Program-made: the position numbers and the translations under genes
Shown here: in pieces, positions 43,400-52,015 of the stretch
Layout: each line of letters starts with the position of its first letter
Position numbering within the stretch: position 1 is the first letter of the stretch
Origin: Methanolinea mesophila
Lineage (GTDB): Archaea > Halobacteriota > Methanomicrobia > Methanomicrobiales > Methanospirillaceae
NCBI RefSeq assembly: GCF_017873855.1
Contig: NZ_JAGGKR010000002.1
Location: 124,001-188,000, forward strand
DNA: 64,000 bases
Direction of reading: 5' to 3'
Notes under the pieces: generated by a model
Seen by the model: the letters and a program-made list of their open reading frames with translations, nothing else
The model's database searches: none
Told to the model about the DNA's origin: nothing

Positions 43400-44604
43400 T
43401 TAGCCTCTATCACCGTGACACCGCTCTGCTCCAGTGCGTATTTCAACTGCACGTCCTGGATCGAGCCCTTGGGTGCCACCGCGATCTTGACCGGGTTGGT
43501 CGCACTGGACTTCTCTTTGATCCAGGCGATGAAACTCTCCCAGCCGGTCACCGGTGCGTCCGAGGTGACGACCAGGCCCGAACCTTCTGTATGTACTGGG
43601 AAGAGGATCTTTATAGGCGTTCCTTTGTCAATGGACGATATGGTGGGCGGGGTTCCGGCAATGGCGAAGTCGATGGAGTTGGACGCCATGAGGGTCATCA
43701 GCTGTGCTCCGCCGTCTCCCTGGACGAGCTGCACATCGGCCACTTTCTTCCCTTCGACGAGGAGTTCCGCATTCTGCACCCTGCCGGTGGAATCGCCGAC
43801 CGGTTTGAGCGCAACACCGTAGGTATCGTTGAAATACTGCCACTCTTTCACGGCGACGAAGAGCGGGGCGTCGTGGTCGGAGAGGAGGTACCCGATAGAG
43901 ATTTTCTGGGACGGGCCTTCGGGAACGGGAATCGTCCCGGCCGCGAGCATCCCCTGGGCCTCTTCCAGCGGCCTGAAGTCGTAGAGCAGCGCCGTGGTCT
44001 CATCGGGGGTGGTGTTCGAGAGGGTCCCGGTGATGTAGCCGATGTTCTTCAGGGCGTCGATGAACAGGATGTTTGACTCCAGCCACTGGGGCGAGGGGTC
44101 GTTGGTGAACCGGATGGTGGGGATGGACGCCTTCTCCACGTCGACCGAACTTACGGTGACGTTCCCGAAGGTGAGGTTCGCCCCGCCGAAGATCCAGTCC
44201 GCGGAGATCTCTGCGGCGCGATCGGGATTGTCCCTGGTATAGTTGGTCGCAGCGATCAGTGCCGCGGAGAGCGCGTCGGTCAGCTCGGGGTTACCCTGCA
44301 CTACCGCATCCCTGCCGACAAGGCTGTCGCAGGAGTGGTCCGCCCAGATCTCCGGCGGCGGCAGGTCCTGGGAGTATGAGACGACCTTTGCGAGACCGGT
44401 GACCTCGCCGACCGCGACGAACGGCTGCCAGGACATGTACCCGTCGATCTGGTCCGTCGCGAGCAGCTGGGGCATCTGCCCCGGGTTGGTGTAGAGGATC
44501 ATTACCGTTGCATTCGAGCCGGTCGCAGGTGCCTGTGTGCACCCGGCGGCGAGCATCGCTGCAATCACGATTCCGACAATAGCGAGAAGTATCGCCTTCT
44601 TCAT
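43396..44604 (-). CDS. ABC transporter substrate-binding lipoprotein, apparently circularly permuted
   Basis: The 402-residue protein starts with a lipoprotein signal (lipobox LAAGC, Cys22). Residues 33-230 hold what is normally the second half of NitT/TauT binding proteins (QLLATDQIDGYMSWQPF; later NPDRAAEISADWIF). Residues 234-402 hold what is normally the first half (KISIGYLLSDHDAPLFVAVK, then GTPPTISSI, and ending IAVAPKGSIQDVQLKYALEQ plus nine residues). The frame is intact and the order is reversed, which looks like a circular permutation. Ligand unknown. The gene has its own TATA box and a divergent regulator gene. Confidence 0.85.
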   Translation of the reverse strand: MKKAILLAIVGIVIAAMLAAGCTQAPATGSNATVMILYTNPGQMPQLLATDQIDGYMSWQPFVAVGEVTGLAKVVSYSQDLPPPEIWADHSCDSLVGRDAVVQGNPELTDALSAALIAATNYTRDNPDRAAEISADWIFGGANLTFGNVTVSSVDVEKASIPTIRFTNDPSPQWLESNILFIDALKNIGYITGTLSNTTPDETTALLYDFRPLEEAQGMLAAGTIPVPEGPSQKISIGYLLSDHDAPLFVAVKEWQYFNDTYGVALKPVGDSTGRVQNAELLVEGKKVADVQLVQGDGGAQLMTLMASNSIDFAIAGTPPTISSIDKGTPIKILFPVHTEGSGLVVTSDAPVTGWESFIAWIKEKSSATNPVKIAVAPKGSIQDVQLKYALEQSGVTVIEAK

Positions 44605-44630
44605 GAGGTATTAGTTTCAGACCCATCCTA

Positions 44631-44638
44631 TATAAAAT
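44631..44638 (-). promoter_or_regulatory. TATA box of the ABC importer operon
   Basis: On the minus strand ATTTTATA lies 27-34 bases before the ATG of the binding-protein gene, so transcription should start within a few bases of the start codon. Confidence 0.55.
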
Positions 44639-44666
44639 CCCTCAAAAAGACGCAATAGGGTGTTAT

Positions 44667-44699
44667 ATTGTAATAATTTTTTAACATTTTTGTTACAAT
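44667..44699. promoter_or_regulatory. Inverted repeat 1, candidate operator
   Basis: ATTGTAA and TTACAAT are perfect inverted arms of 7 bases separated by 19 bases, in the middle of the divergent promoter region between the ABC importer and the helix-turn-helix gene. The site is 29 bases upstream of the importer TATA box. It is a plausible binding site for the adjacent regulator. Confidence 0.45.
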
Positions 44700-44718
44700 T
44701 ATAAAATTTTTGGGTATT

Positions 44719-44739
44719 ATTGTCCAATTTATTGACAAT
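44719..44739. promoter_or_regulatory. Inverted repeat 2, candidate operator
   Basis: ATTGTC and GACAAT are perfect inverted 6-base arms separated by 9 bases. The site lies 25 bases before the regulator's own TATA box and shares the ATTGT/ACAAT half-site with inverted repeat 1, so the same dimeric regulator could bind both. Confidence 0.45.
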
Positions 44740-44763
44740 GAGCAGTTCAATGATGACAAAAGT

Positions 44764-44771
44764 ATTATAAC
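44764..44771 (+). promoter_or_regulatory. TATA box of the regulator gene
   Basis: ATTATAAC lies 31-38 bases before ATG 44802, giving a leader of at most a few bases. Confidence 0.5.
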
Positions 44772-44801
44772 TTCACTAAATTATCTGGATTGTACCTAAA
44801 A

Positions 44802-45335
44802 ATGGTGCAACTTGACCCTGTCGACCGGCTGATGAGGGCAGCGCTCCTGTCAGACCAGGACTTTGTCCAGGTCCTGCACGAGATCATGAAGCGGGAGCTT
44901 CGTATCAGCGTACGTGAGCTCGCCGATTCGAGTGGCATCGCGCAGAGCTCGCTCTACAAGATCCTCCACGGAAAGCGGTCCCCGAATCTCTCCACCCTCC
45001 GGTCGATCGTTCATGCACTCCGTCACTACTACCAGGCAGGCGAGGGGGAATTCATCGGCCTCATCGCCGCCCGTCCGGTACTCGACACGGTCCAGGAGCG
45101 GGTCGCAGACATCGACGGGCACCGGATGAAGGTGCGTGAGTACCCCGTGCACACCATGGAAGACGCGATCGTCGCCGCGGTCCGTGCAGAGCGGGAAGGA
45201 GCGATCGCCATCGTGTGCGCCCCCATCGTCTCGAGCATCATCGAGCAGCTGGTGCATATCCCGGTTGCCACGATCATTCCCCGCGAGTCCGTGCAGCGGG
45301 CGATCGAGCTCGCCGCCCGTAAGGCGTGGCTTTAA
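44802..45335 (+). CDS. Helix-turn-helix transcriptional regulator
   Basis: The 177-residue protein has an N-terminal XRE/Cro-like helix-turn-helix (about 30-75: SVRELADSSGIAQSSLYKIL) and a C-terminal domain (about 90-177) with EYPVHTMEDAIVAAVRAERE that faintly resembles a ligand-sensing Rossmann-like domain. It is divergent from the ABC importer, with two ATTGT-type inverted repeats between them, so control of the importer and of itself is likely. I chose ATG at 44802, since the TTG at 44790 would extend past the expected transcription start. It is followed by argH after 41 bases. Confidence 0.8.
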   Translation: MVQLDPVDRLMRAALLSDQDFVQVLHEIMKRELRISVRELADSSGIAQSSLYKILHGKRSPNLSTLRSIVHALRHYYQAGEGEFIGLIAARPVLDTVQERVADIDGHRMKVREYPVHTMEDAIVAAVRAEREGAIAIVCAPIVSSIIEQLVHIPVATIIPRESVQRAIELAARKAWL

Positions 45336-45376
45336 TCCGATCCGCTCCCTTTGTTGTACAGGAGGATCGATTGATA

Positions 45377-46855
45377 ATGCAGGGAGACGTGGTGAGGCGC
45401 GGCCGTCTGACGGGAGAGCGGGCCGGTGATATGATGCACTTTCTCTCGTCCATGAAAGCGGACCGCTGCATCGCCGATGCCGATATCCTCGTGGATATCG
45501 CGCACGTGATGATGCTCAATAAACAGAAGATCCTGGGCGACGAACATGCCCGGGGGCTGCTCTCGGCGCTCCTTCAGATTTATGACGAAGGAGTCCCGGA
45601 GGCGGCGTTCGACGACCGGTACGAGGATATTCACGCAGGAATAGAGTCCACACTCATCGCCGCGGTGGGAGAGGAGGTCGGCGGCCGGCTGCACATCGGC
45701 AGGTCGAGGAACGATGAGGTCGTTACGTGCATGCGACTCCGCCTGCGGGAGGATATTCTTAAACAGCTCACGGCCCTGGTCAGGCTCCGGGAGGTGCTGC
45801 TGACCCTGGCGGAAGAGCACCACGGGACGGTGATGCCCGGTTTCACCCATTTCCAGCATGCCCAGCCTACCACTCTTGCCCACTGGATGCTCGCCTACGA
45901 ACAGGCGTTCGCCAGGGATTTCGACCGGTTATGGGAGGCTTATGACCGTGTGAACCGTTCGCCGCTCGGTGCGGCGGCGTTCGCCTCCACCACCTACCCG
46001 ATCAACCGGGAACTCACCGCCGGGATGCTCGGGTTTTCGGGCCTGGTGGAGAACACCATGGACGCGGTTGCATCCCGCGATTTCGCTCTCGAAGTGCTCG
46101 CCGACCTGACCATTATGATGGCCACCGCGAGCAGGCTCTGCGACGACCTTATCCTCTGGTCGTCGGGATTCATCGGGTTCGTCACCCTTGACGACGCCTT
46201 CTGCTCCACGAGTTCGATCATGCCCCAGAAGAAAAACCCCGATACCGCGGAGATCATGAGGGCCAAGGCGGCGTCCCTGCTGGGGTCGTTCACCGCGGCA
46301 TGCGCCACGACCAAGGGGCTGCCCATGAGTTACAACCGCGACCTCCAGGAACTGACCCCCAGCCTCTGGCGGGGGGTGTGGGATGCCAAGCACAGTTCCC
46401 GCCTTCTTGTTGATATGCTCGCCACCGCCAGGTTCCACCCCGACCGGATGGAGGCGGAGGCGGGGAAGGGGAACTCCACCGCCACGGATCTTGCGGACAT
46501 GCTGGTCCGTGACTACGGGCTCCCCTTCCGGACCGCACACACCATCGTGGGCCGGGCGGTGCAGAACGGAACCCTCGACCTGCCAACCCTTGATGAAGCG
46601 GCGAAGGAGGTCACCGGGACCGACCTCTCTTCCCGGGGGCTCACCGCGGAGAAGGTCCGCGACGCCCTCGACGTGCGGCAGAGCGTCGCACTCCGTAAGG
46701 CGAGAGGGGGGCCGGCTGAACTCTCGGTAAAAGTGGCCTGCCAGGAGCGGAAGGAGCACCTGCAAAAGGACCAGGACTCCCTCGATGAGCGGATGGCGGC
46801 CGTATCCGGCGCCCTGTCCCGGCTAATCCGGGACGCCAGGGGGCTGGTCCAGTGA
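45377..46855 (+). CDS. argH: Argininosuccinate lyase
   Basis: The 492-residue enzyme splits argininosuccinate into arginine and fumarate. The family motifs are HIGRSRNDEV (near residue 98), the TFTHFQHAQPTT-like block and the signature SSIMPQKKNPD (near 282-292) with the catalytic Ser. ATG 45377 follows GGAGGATCGATTGATA. The earlier in-frame ATG at 45326 would overlap the regulator gene. The stop overlaps the gatD start by GTGA, linking arginine synthesis with the tRNA amidotransferase. Confidence 0.96.
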   Translation: MQGDVVRRGRLTGERAGDMMHFLSSMKADRCIADADILVDIAHVMMLNKQKILGDEHARGLLSALLQIYDEGVPEAAFDDRYEDIHAGIESTLIAAVGEEVGGRLHIGRSRNDEVVTCMRLRLREDILKQLTALVRLREVLLTLAEEHHGTVMPGFTHFQHAQPTTLAHWMLAYEQAFARDFDRLWEAYDRVNRSPLGAAAFASTTYPINRELTAGMLGFSGLVENTMDAVASRDFALEVLADLTIMMATASRLCDDLILWSSGFIGFVTLDDAFCSTSSIMPQKKNPDTAEIMRAKAASLLGSFTAACATTKGLPMSYNRDLQELTPSLWRGVWDAKHSSRLLVDMLATARFHPDRMEAEAGKGNSTATDLADMLVRDYGLPFRTAHTIVGRAVQNGTLDLPTLDEAAKEVTGTDLSSRGLTAEKVRDALDVRQSVALRKARGGPAELSVKVACQERKEHLQKDQDSLDERMAAVSGALSRLIRDARGLVQ

Positions 46856-48084
46856 CCGGGGAGTTCTCCTCCGGCGACCGGGTGCGGTGCATGTTCGCGG
46901 GAAAGTCACTCGCAGGGACCTACATCACCGAACGGGATGGTATGGCGGTGATAAAACTCGACAGCGGGTACAACATGGGCGTCCCGTTCCCGGCCTGTAC
47001 CCTGGTGGAACACCTTCCGGCCGCCCCTGTAAAGGGGCCTGCAGTGGCCCAGGACCCGTCGCTTCCCCCGCTCTCCATCGTTTCCACCGGGGGGACGATC
47101 GCGAGCAGGATCGACTACCGTACCGGTGCCGTGACCAGCCAGTTCGATGCCGACGATATCCTCAGGGCGATTCCCGGTCTGGAGAAGATCGGGAACTTCT
47201 CCACCCGCGTACTCTATACCATCCTTTCGGAGAACATGACCCCGCAGATCTGGCAGGAGCTCGCCCGCTCGGTGTACGAGGAGATCCGTGGCGGAGCGAA
47301 AGGCGTGATCGTCACCCACGGGACCGATACCATGGCATATAGCGCCGCAGCCCTGTCGTTCATGCTGGACACCCCTGTCCCCGTGATCTTCGTAGGGTCG
47401 CAGCGGTCGGCGGACCGGCCGAGCAGCGATAACGTGATGAACGCCCTGTGCAGCGCGAGCGCCGCGGTGAGCCCGCTCGGAGAGGTCGCGGTAGTGATGC
47501 ACGAGAGTTCCAGCGACGACTTCTGTGTCATACACCGGGGCACGAGGGTCAGGAAGATGCACTCCTCCCGGAGGGACGCGTTCAGGAGCCTGGGGCTCCC
47601 CCCGATCGGCCGGGTGGAGTATCCCTCGCTCGGGATCACCCTCGCAGAGGACGCGGTCCGCCGCTGTGATACGGAGCCTGTCCTCCTCGATGCGCTGGAA
47701 CCGCGCTGCGGGCTGCTGTATTTCTATCCCGGGATGCCCGCCGGAGTCCTGGAAGCATTTTCCGGGATGGAGGGACTGGTGATCGCCGGCACCGGTCTCG
47801 GACACACGAGCACCGGGCTGATCCAGGGACTCCGCGATCTGATCGACGGGGGGACGACGGTGGTCATGACCACCCAGTGCCTCTTCGGGCGGGTCTGCGA
47901 CCGGGTCTACGATACCGGGCGGGACCTGCTGAAGGCCGGGGTCATCGAGGGAGAGGATATGCTCCCCGAAACGGCCCTGGTCAAGATGATGTGGGTGCTT
48001 GCGAACGAGCGCGACCGGGAGCGCGCCGGGGCCCTGATGCAGAAGGATTTGCGGGGAGAACTGTCCGGGAGGTCGGTATCGTGA
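46852..48084 (+). CDS. gatD: Glu-tRNA(Gln) amidotransferase subunit D
   Basis: The 410-residue subunit has an N-terminal beta domain (about 1-65) and an asparaginase-like domain with STGGTIASRIDYRTGAVTSQ (about 80-99, catalytic Thr) and VTHGTDTMAYSAAAL (second Thr and Asp). It releases ammonia from glutamine for GatE. Archaea use GatDE to make Gln-tRNA(Gln). The GTG start at 46852 overlaps argH; the stop overlaps gatE by GTGA. Confidence 0.96.
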   Translation: MTGEFSSGDRVRCMFAGKSLAGTYITERDGMAVIKLDSGYNMGVPFPACTLVEHLPAAPVKGPAVAQDPSLPPLSIVSTGGTIASRIDYRTGAVTSQFDADDILRAIPGLEKIGNFSTRVLYTILSENMTPQIWQELARSVYEEIRGGAKGVIVTHGTDTMAYSAAALSFMLDTPVPVIFVGSQRSADRPSSDNVMNALCSASAAVSPLGEVAVVMHESSSDDFCVIHRGTRVRKMHSSRRDAFRSLGLPPIGRVEYPSLGITLAEDAVRRCDTEPVLLDALEPRCGLLYFYPGMPAGVLEAFSGMEGLVIAGTGLGHTSTGLIQGLRDLIDGGTTVVMTTQCLFGRVCDRVYDTGRDLLKAGVIEGEDMLPETALVKMMWVLANERDRERAGALMQKDLRGELSGRSVS

Positions 48085-49928
48085 CCGACTATGAGTCCGT
48101 CGGCCTGAAGGCCGGGATCGAGATCCACCAGCAGCTGAATTCCCGGGAGAAATTGTTCTGCGGGTGCCCCACCGTACTCCGGAAGTTCGACGAGCGCTCG
48201 GGTGAATTCGCCCGGTACCTCCGGGCGACTGAGAGCGAGATGGGGGAGATCGACCGGGCCGCGAAGGAAGAGATGATGGTCCTCCGCAGGTTCTGCTATT
48301 ACGCCTACGACACCTGCTGCCTGGTCGAATACGATGAGGAGCCTCCCGGCCCCCTGAACCGTGAGGCGCTGGGGATCTGCCTCTCTATCGCGAAGACCCT
48401 GGGGATGACCCCCATCGAGCAGGTGCACACCATGAGGAAGCTGGTCATCGACGGGTCAAACACCAGCGGGTTCCAGCGCACCGCGCTGGTTGCCATGAAC
48501 GGGACGCTTCCCAACGGCGGGGCGATCGATACCATCTGTCTCGAGGAGGAAGCGGCCCAGCGGGTGGAGGGGGACATCTTCTCCCTCGACCGGCTGGGAA
48601 TCCCCCTGGTGGAGATCACTACCTCGCCCTGCATGCACACCCCCGAGGAAGTCTACCAGGTGGCGGAATACCTGGGCATGGTCCTCCGCTCGACCGGGAG
48701 GGTCAAGCGCGGCCTGGGCACGATCCGCCAGGACGTCAACATCTCCATCCGGGAAGGCGCCAGGGTGGAGATCAAGGGGGTGCAGGAACTGGACCTGATC
48801 GCCGAGGTGGTGAGGAGGGAGGTGGACCGGCAGCAGAACCTGGTCTGGATCAGGGAGGAGCTCCGGTCCCGTCGGGCCCGGGTCGACCCGGTCCCGGTCG
48901 ACGTCACCACGGTCTTCGCCGGCACGGCTTCGTCCATCCTGAAGAAGGCCAAAAAGATCCTTGCCGTCAGGCTTCCCGGGTTCGGGGGCCTGGTGGGGAG
49001 GGAGATCCAGCCGGGAAGAAGGCTCGGCAGCGAGATCTCGGACTATGCAAAAAAATGTGGGGTGGGGGGGATCTTCCACACCGATGAGCTTCCCGCGTAT
49101 GGGGTGACCGCGGAAGAGGTGGAGGCGCTCCGGCGGAACCTCGGGGCTGCGAGCGATGAATGCATCATCCTCGTGGCTGCGGGCGCAGACCGGGCGGTGT
49201 GTGCCGCAGACCAGGTGATATACCGCGCGAACCTTGCGCTGGAAGGTGTTCCGGAGGAGACCCGGAAGATGCTGGAAGGGGGCTCCACGGCGTACATGCG
49301 CCCGCTTCCGGGAGCGGCCCGCATGTACCCTGAAACCGACGTGCTTCCCGTCAGGATAGGAACGGAAGACTGGGATGCGGTAACGGTCCCCGAACTCCTC
49401 ACCATCCGGGCCGAACGGTTCGTCACGGAATTCGGGATGGATCCCGGCATCGCCCGGCAGGTGGCGTATTCGGAGTACCTCCCCCTCTTCCAGGCGGCCC
49501 TGGACCATGGCATCCCGCCCAGCCTCGCCCACCGCACTATCTTCGCCACCGCGAAGGAGGTCGGCAAGGAGACCGGAAAAGACACCTCCGGGCTGCTCGA
49601 CCCCGCCGTTCTCATACCGGTCCTCGAAGCTACCCAGAACGGGACTATCGCCAAGGAAGCAATTCCCCAGGTCTTCATGCTCGAACTTGAGGGGGTCCCG
49701 GTGAACGAGGCGATAGCCCGGTCGAAGCCCTCGGTCTCGACCTCGGATATCGAGGAGATCGTTTCGAAAATCGTGAACGAGAGAAAGGATTTCGTGAAGA
49801 GCAAGGGCATGGCGTCGCTCGGACCCCTCATGGGTGTGGTGATGGAGGAACTCCGGGGGGCGGCTGACGGCAAGGTGATCGCCGGGGTATTAAAGAAGGA
49901 GATCCAGGCGGCATTAAAGGAAGAATAA
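48081..49928 (+). CDS. gatE: Glu-tRNA(Gln) amidotransferase subunit E
   Basis: The 615-residue subunit has the GatB/E kinase domain (LKAGIEIHQQLNSREKLFCG, about 8-27), the block GTIRQDVNISIREGARVEIKG and GLVGREIQPGRRLGSEISDY, an AspRS-like insertion, and the C-terminal helical and YqeY-like domains that bind tRNA. It phosphorylates and amidates Glu-tRNA(Gln) using ammonia from GatD. I chose GTG at 48081, which overlaps the gatD stop. The intergenic 450 bases after it hold no gene I can support. Confidence 0.96.
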   Translation: MTDYESVGLKAGIEIHQQLNSREKLFCGCPTVLRKFDERSGEFARYLRATESEMGEIDRAAKEEMMVLRRFCYYAYDTCCLVEYDEEPPGPLNREALGICLSIAKTLGMTPIEQVHTMRKLVIDGSNTSGFQRTALVAMNGTLPNGGAIDTICLEEEAAQRVEGDIFSLDRLGIPLVEITTSPCMHTPEEVYQVAEYLGMVLRSTGRVKRGLGTIRQDVNISIREGARVEIKGVQELDLIAEVVRREVDRQQNLVWIREELRSRRARVDPVPVDVTTVFAGTASSILKKAKKILAVRLPGFGGLVGREIQPGRRLGSEISDYAKKCGVGGIFHTDELPAYGVTAEEVEALRRNLGAASDECIILVAAGADRAVCAADQVIYRANLALEGVPEETRKMLEGGSTAYMRPLPGAARMYPETDVLPVRIGTEDWDAVTVPELLTIRAERFVTEFGMDPGIARQVAYSEYLPLFQAALDHGIPPSLAHRTIFATAKEVGKETGKDTSGLLDPAVLIPVLEATQNGTIAKEAIPQVFMLELEGVPVNEAIARSKPSVSTSDIEEIVSKIVNERKDFVKSKGMASLGPLMGVVMEELRGAADGKVIAGVLKKEIQAALKEE

Positions 49929-50378
49929 CGATTTCCTTCACCTCCTCACCTGAATATTACCGTTGAGAATATGCAGGAATTCAAATTTTGGGGCAGGAAT
50001 TAATTTAATCAGCAGAAAAGCTTTCGGACCAGGCACAAAACTTGAGTAATTCCCTCCCGGCCGGACAGACGAGTGCTATATCACGGAGCGTACAATATGC
50101 AATTCCGATCGCTGGTGCAGGGGTATGTCCGGGGCGTCACCTTTCCGTTTCATCCTTACGGACCGTCCTGAACAGAGGGTTATTCGCACCCGATGAGTGA
50201 CGTGTCGGTAGTTCCGGGCATGCCGTGGGATCTGCACGGGACATCCTCCAGGCGCTGTCTTTTACCGTGCCGGATAGAGCCCCGCCCTGGAACCGGGAAG
50301 AGCCTTTTTTCCATAGAAATCGGGAATTATACGAACATTTATGAGACTCCCTCCCCAATTTATTCAGGAGTTATCGAT
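49929..50378. other. Intergenic region before the RGG-rich protein
   Basis: The 450-base gap has only short open frames without recognisable products. It includes the likely promoter of the next gene (an AT-rich CATTTATGAG near 50336) and an apparent ribosome-binding sequence (GGAGTT near 50367). The start near 49930 is oligo-T-poor. Confidence 0.4.
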
Positions 50379-50711
50379 ATGGGTAAAACAGGAACAGTAC
50401 AGTGGACCCAGGTCAAGGGTGTGAAAGGACAGATCCGACTGGTCCCCAAAGCAGAAGGCGAGACAAAAAAGCCGGGCCCGAACCAGCGTTTCAAAGCGGG
50501 AGCCTCGCTCCGTAAACTCGAGCAGTCGATGGGAGACCAGGGCGGCCGTGGCGGCAGAGGCGGTTCACGCGGCGGCCGTGGCGGTGCACGCGGAGGCCGC
50601 GGCGGACGGGGCAGAGGAGAACCCGGCCCCTCCGCAAACCCCATGGTCCGGCGTGCCATGCGGCGCTCGAAGGCGTCCATGATGGGTGCGAAGGCTAAAT
50701 CCGGCCGTTAA
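50379..50711 (+). CDS. RGG-rich small protein (DUF5350-like)
   Basis: The 110-residue protein has a conserved-looking N-terminal part (MGKTGTVQWTQVKGVKGQIR, then PGPNQRFKAGASLRKLEQSM), a central RGG/GGR repeat region (about 56-80) and a basic C-terminus with RRAMRRSKASMMGAKAK. RGG boxes bind RNA in other systems. The gene resembles a family limited to methanogens that I recall as DUF5350; that link is unverified. Function unknown. I chose ATG 50379 with GGAGTT upstream; the longer in-frame extension to 50193 has no family-like sequence. Confidence 0.75.
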   Translation: MGKTGTVQWTQVKGVKGQIRLVPKAEGETKKPGPNQRFKAGASLRKLEQSMGDQGGRGGRGGSRGGRGGARGGRGGRGRGEPGPSANPMVRRAMRRSKASMMGAKAKSGR

Positions 50712-50788
50712 ACCGGTAAATACCGTAATATCTCTTTTTCCCGCTTCAACGCGAAGTATTTTTTAACCGTCAGGTTGCCAGTGTGAGT

Positions 50789-51136
50789 ATGGATAAAAAG
50801 ACCGCAATCACCAGCTACCAGTTCGGAGAGCGTGCGAAGAGCGAGCTCATCATCTGCTCCCAGCTTGCGACGGCACTCGCAGGGTTCCCCGAACCGGAAC
50901 GCGAAGGGGGAAAACGAATGCTCGTGATGCTGATGGAGATCGTCCGCAGCGAGACGGAATTCGCCCAGAAGAGCACCGGGAGGGGTGAGTTCCGGAAGGC
51001 GGCCGACCTTACCAGCGAGGCCATCAGCAATGTAGAGAGCATGAACCTGGGAAATGCCGCCCTCAAGCTGGGAGAAGCGATAAGCGCAGTCACCACCGCG
51101 GCCCAGGAAGCGTGGACCGTCCTCGAGCAGCATTAA
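50789..51136 (+). CDS. Small all-helical protein of unknown function
   Basis: The 115-residue protein looks entirely helical, with blocks SYQFGERAKSELIICSQLAT and KAADLTSEAISNVESMNLGN. I recognise no family. It may be a helical-bundle adaptor. ATG 50789 is preceded by a weak ribosome-binding region; GTG 50783 is an alternative. It lies 77 bases after the RGG-rich gene and its stop overlaps the likely start of the nitroreductase gene by one base, so these three genes may be one transcript. Confidence 0.65.
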   Translation: MDKKTAITSYQFGERAKSELIICSQLATALAGFPEPEREGGKRMLVMLMEIVRSETEFAQKSTGRGEFRKAADLTSEAISNVESMNLGNAALKLGEAISAVTTAAQEAWTVLEQH

Positions 51137-51659
51137 CTCCTCTGATTTCTTCGGGTTCGTCTCCACCAGGTCGTCGGTGCGCAGCTATACGGGGCAGGAA
51201 CTCACCCCCGAAGAGGTCGAGTACCTCATGGACTGCGCATCCACCGCACCGAGCGCGGGGAACATGCAGGCCTGGGACGTGGTGCTGGTCACCGACGAGC
51301 AGCAAAAAGAGCGGTTATCCGCCGCGGCCCTGGAACAGCCGCATGTCAGGGCTGCGGCCGCGCTTCTGGTGGTGACCGCAAATTACGTCCGTTCCATGTC
51401 CCGGTACGGGGAACGCGGGATCCTCTACGCGATACAGGACGCCACTATCGCCTGCACCTACATGATGCTCGCCGCTCATGCGGCGGGCCTTGTGACCTGC
51501 TGGGTGGGAGCGTTCGAAGAAGAAGAGGTCAAACAGCTGCTCCGCCTCCCCGTGCATGTCCGCCCGGTCGCGATACTCTGCGTCGGGAAGGGGATCCCGC
51601 CCACGGTGCATACCGGGAGAATGTCTCCCGCGGAGCACATTCATGAGGACCGCTGGTGA
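51132..51659 (+). CDS. Nitroreductase-family FMN protein with a non-canonical start
   Basis: The 160- to 175-residue protein belongs to the nitroreductase fold. Family blocks include RSYTGQELTPEEVEYLMDCA, STAPSAGNMQAWDVVLV and the C-terminal VRPVAILCVGKGI. It should bind FMN and reduce quinones or nitro compounds with NAD(P)H. The GTG at 51177 would remove the residues DFFGFVSTRSSVRS that usually begin the family; those residues are open in frame back to 51084 with no ATG, GTG or TTG, so the start may be ATT at 51132, which overlaps the preceding stop TAA. Confidence 0.85.
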   Translation: MNSSDFFGFVSTRSSVRSYTGQELTPEEVEYLMDCASTAPSAGNMQAWDVVLVTDEQQKERLSAAALEQPHVRAAAALLVVTANYVRSMSRYGERGILYAIQDATIACTYMMLAAHAAGLVTCWVGAFEEEEVKQLLRLPVHVRPVAILCVGKGIPPTVHTGRMSPAEHIHEDRW

Positions 51660-51676
51660 AACGTTAGGAGAAGCAG

Positions 51677-52015
51677 ATGCCGGACTACCTCGTTACTCTC
51701 GAATCGGCCTGGATTATAAAGGACGCGAAGTCCCTGGAGGATGCGATCAGCATCGCCATCTCCGAGGCCGGAAAACGCCTGAACCCCTCGGCAAAATACG
51801 TGGAGGTGGAGGCCGGGATGCTGGCCTGCCCCTTCTGCGAGGGTGAACTGAACAGTGCCATAATCGTGGCGAAGACTGCGCTCATCGGGCTCTCGCTCGA
51901 GATGAAGGTCTTCCGCGCCGATTCGAAGGAGCACGCCGCCCGGATTGCAAAATCGGTGATCGGGAAGGCGTTGCGGGACGTACCCCTCGAAGTCAAGGAT
52001 GTGCAGGAGTTATGA
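51677..52015 (+). CDS. UPF0212/DUF555 family protein
   Basis: The 112-residue protein fits the archaeal UPF0212 family, beginning [20 protein letters not shown] and having the block [26 protein letters not shown], which includes a CxxC pair. The family is limited to Euryarchaeota and its job is unknown. It sits 17 bases after the nitroreductase and its stop overlaps the PfkB gene by ATGA, so the group is likely co-transcribed. Confidence 0.85.
   Translation: MPDYLVTLESAWIIKDAKSLEDAISIAISEAGKRLNPSAKYVEVEAGMLACPFCEGELNSAIIVAKTALIGLSLEMKVFRADSKEHAARIAKSVIGKALRDVPLEVKDVQEL

Noticed and set aside
47877-48080. N-terminal extension of gatE
   Set aside because: The extra residues are a shadow of gatD; GTG 48081 overlaps the gatD stop and starts the family sequence.
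50098-50172. A 24-codon frame starting MQFRSLVQGY
   Set aside because: Too short and without any supporting signal.
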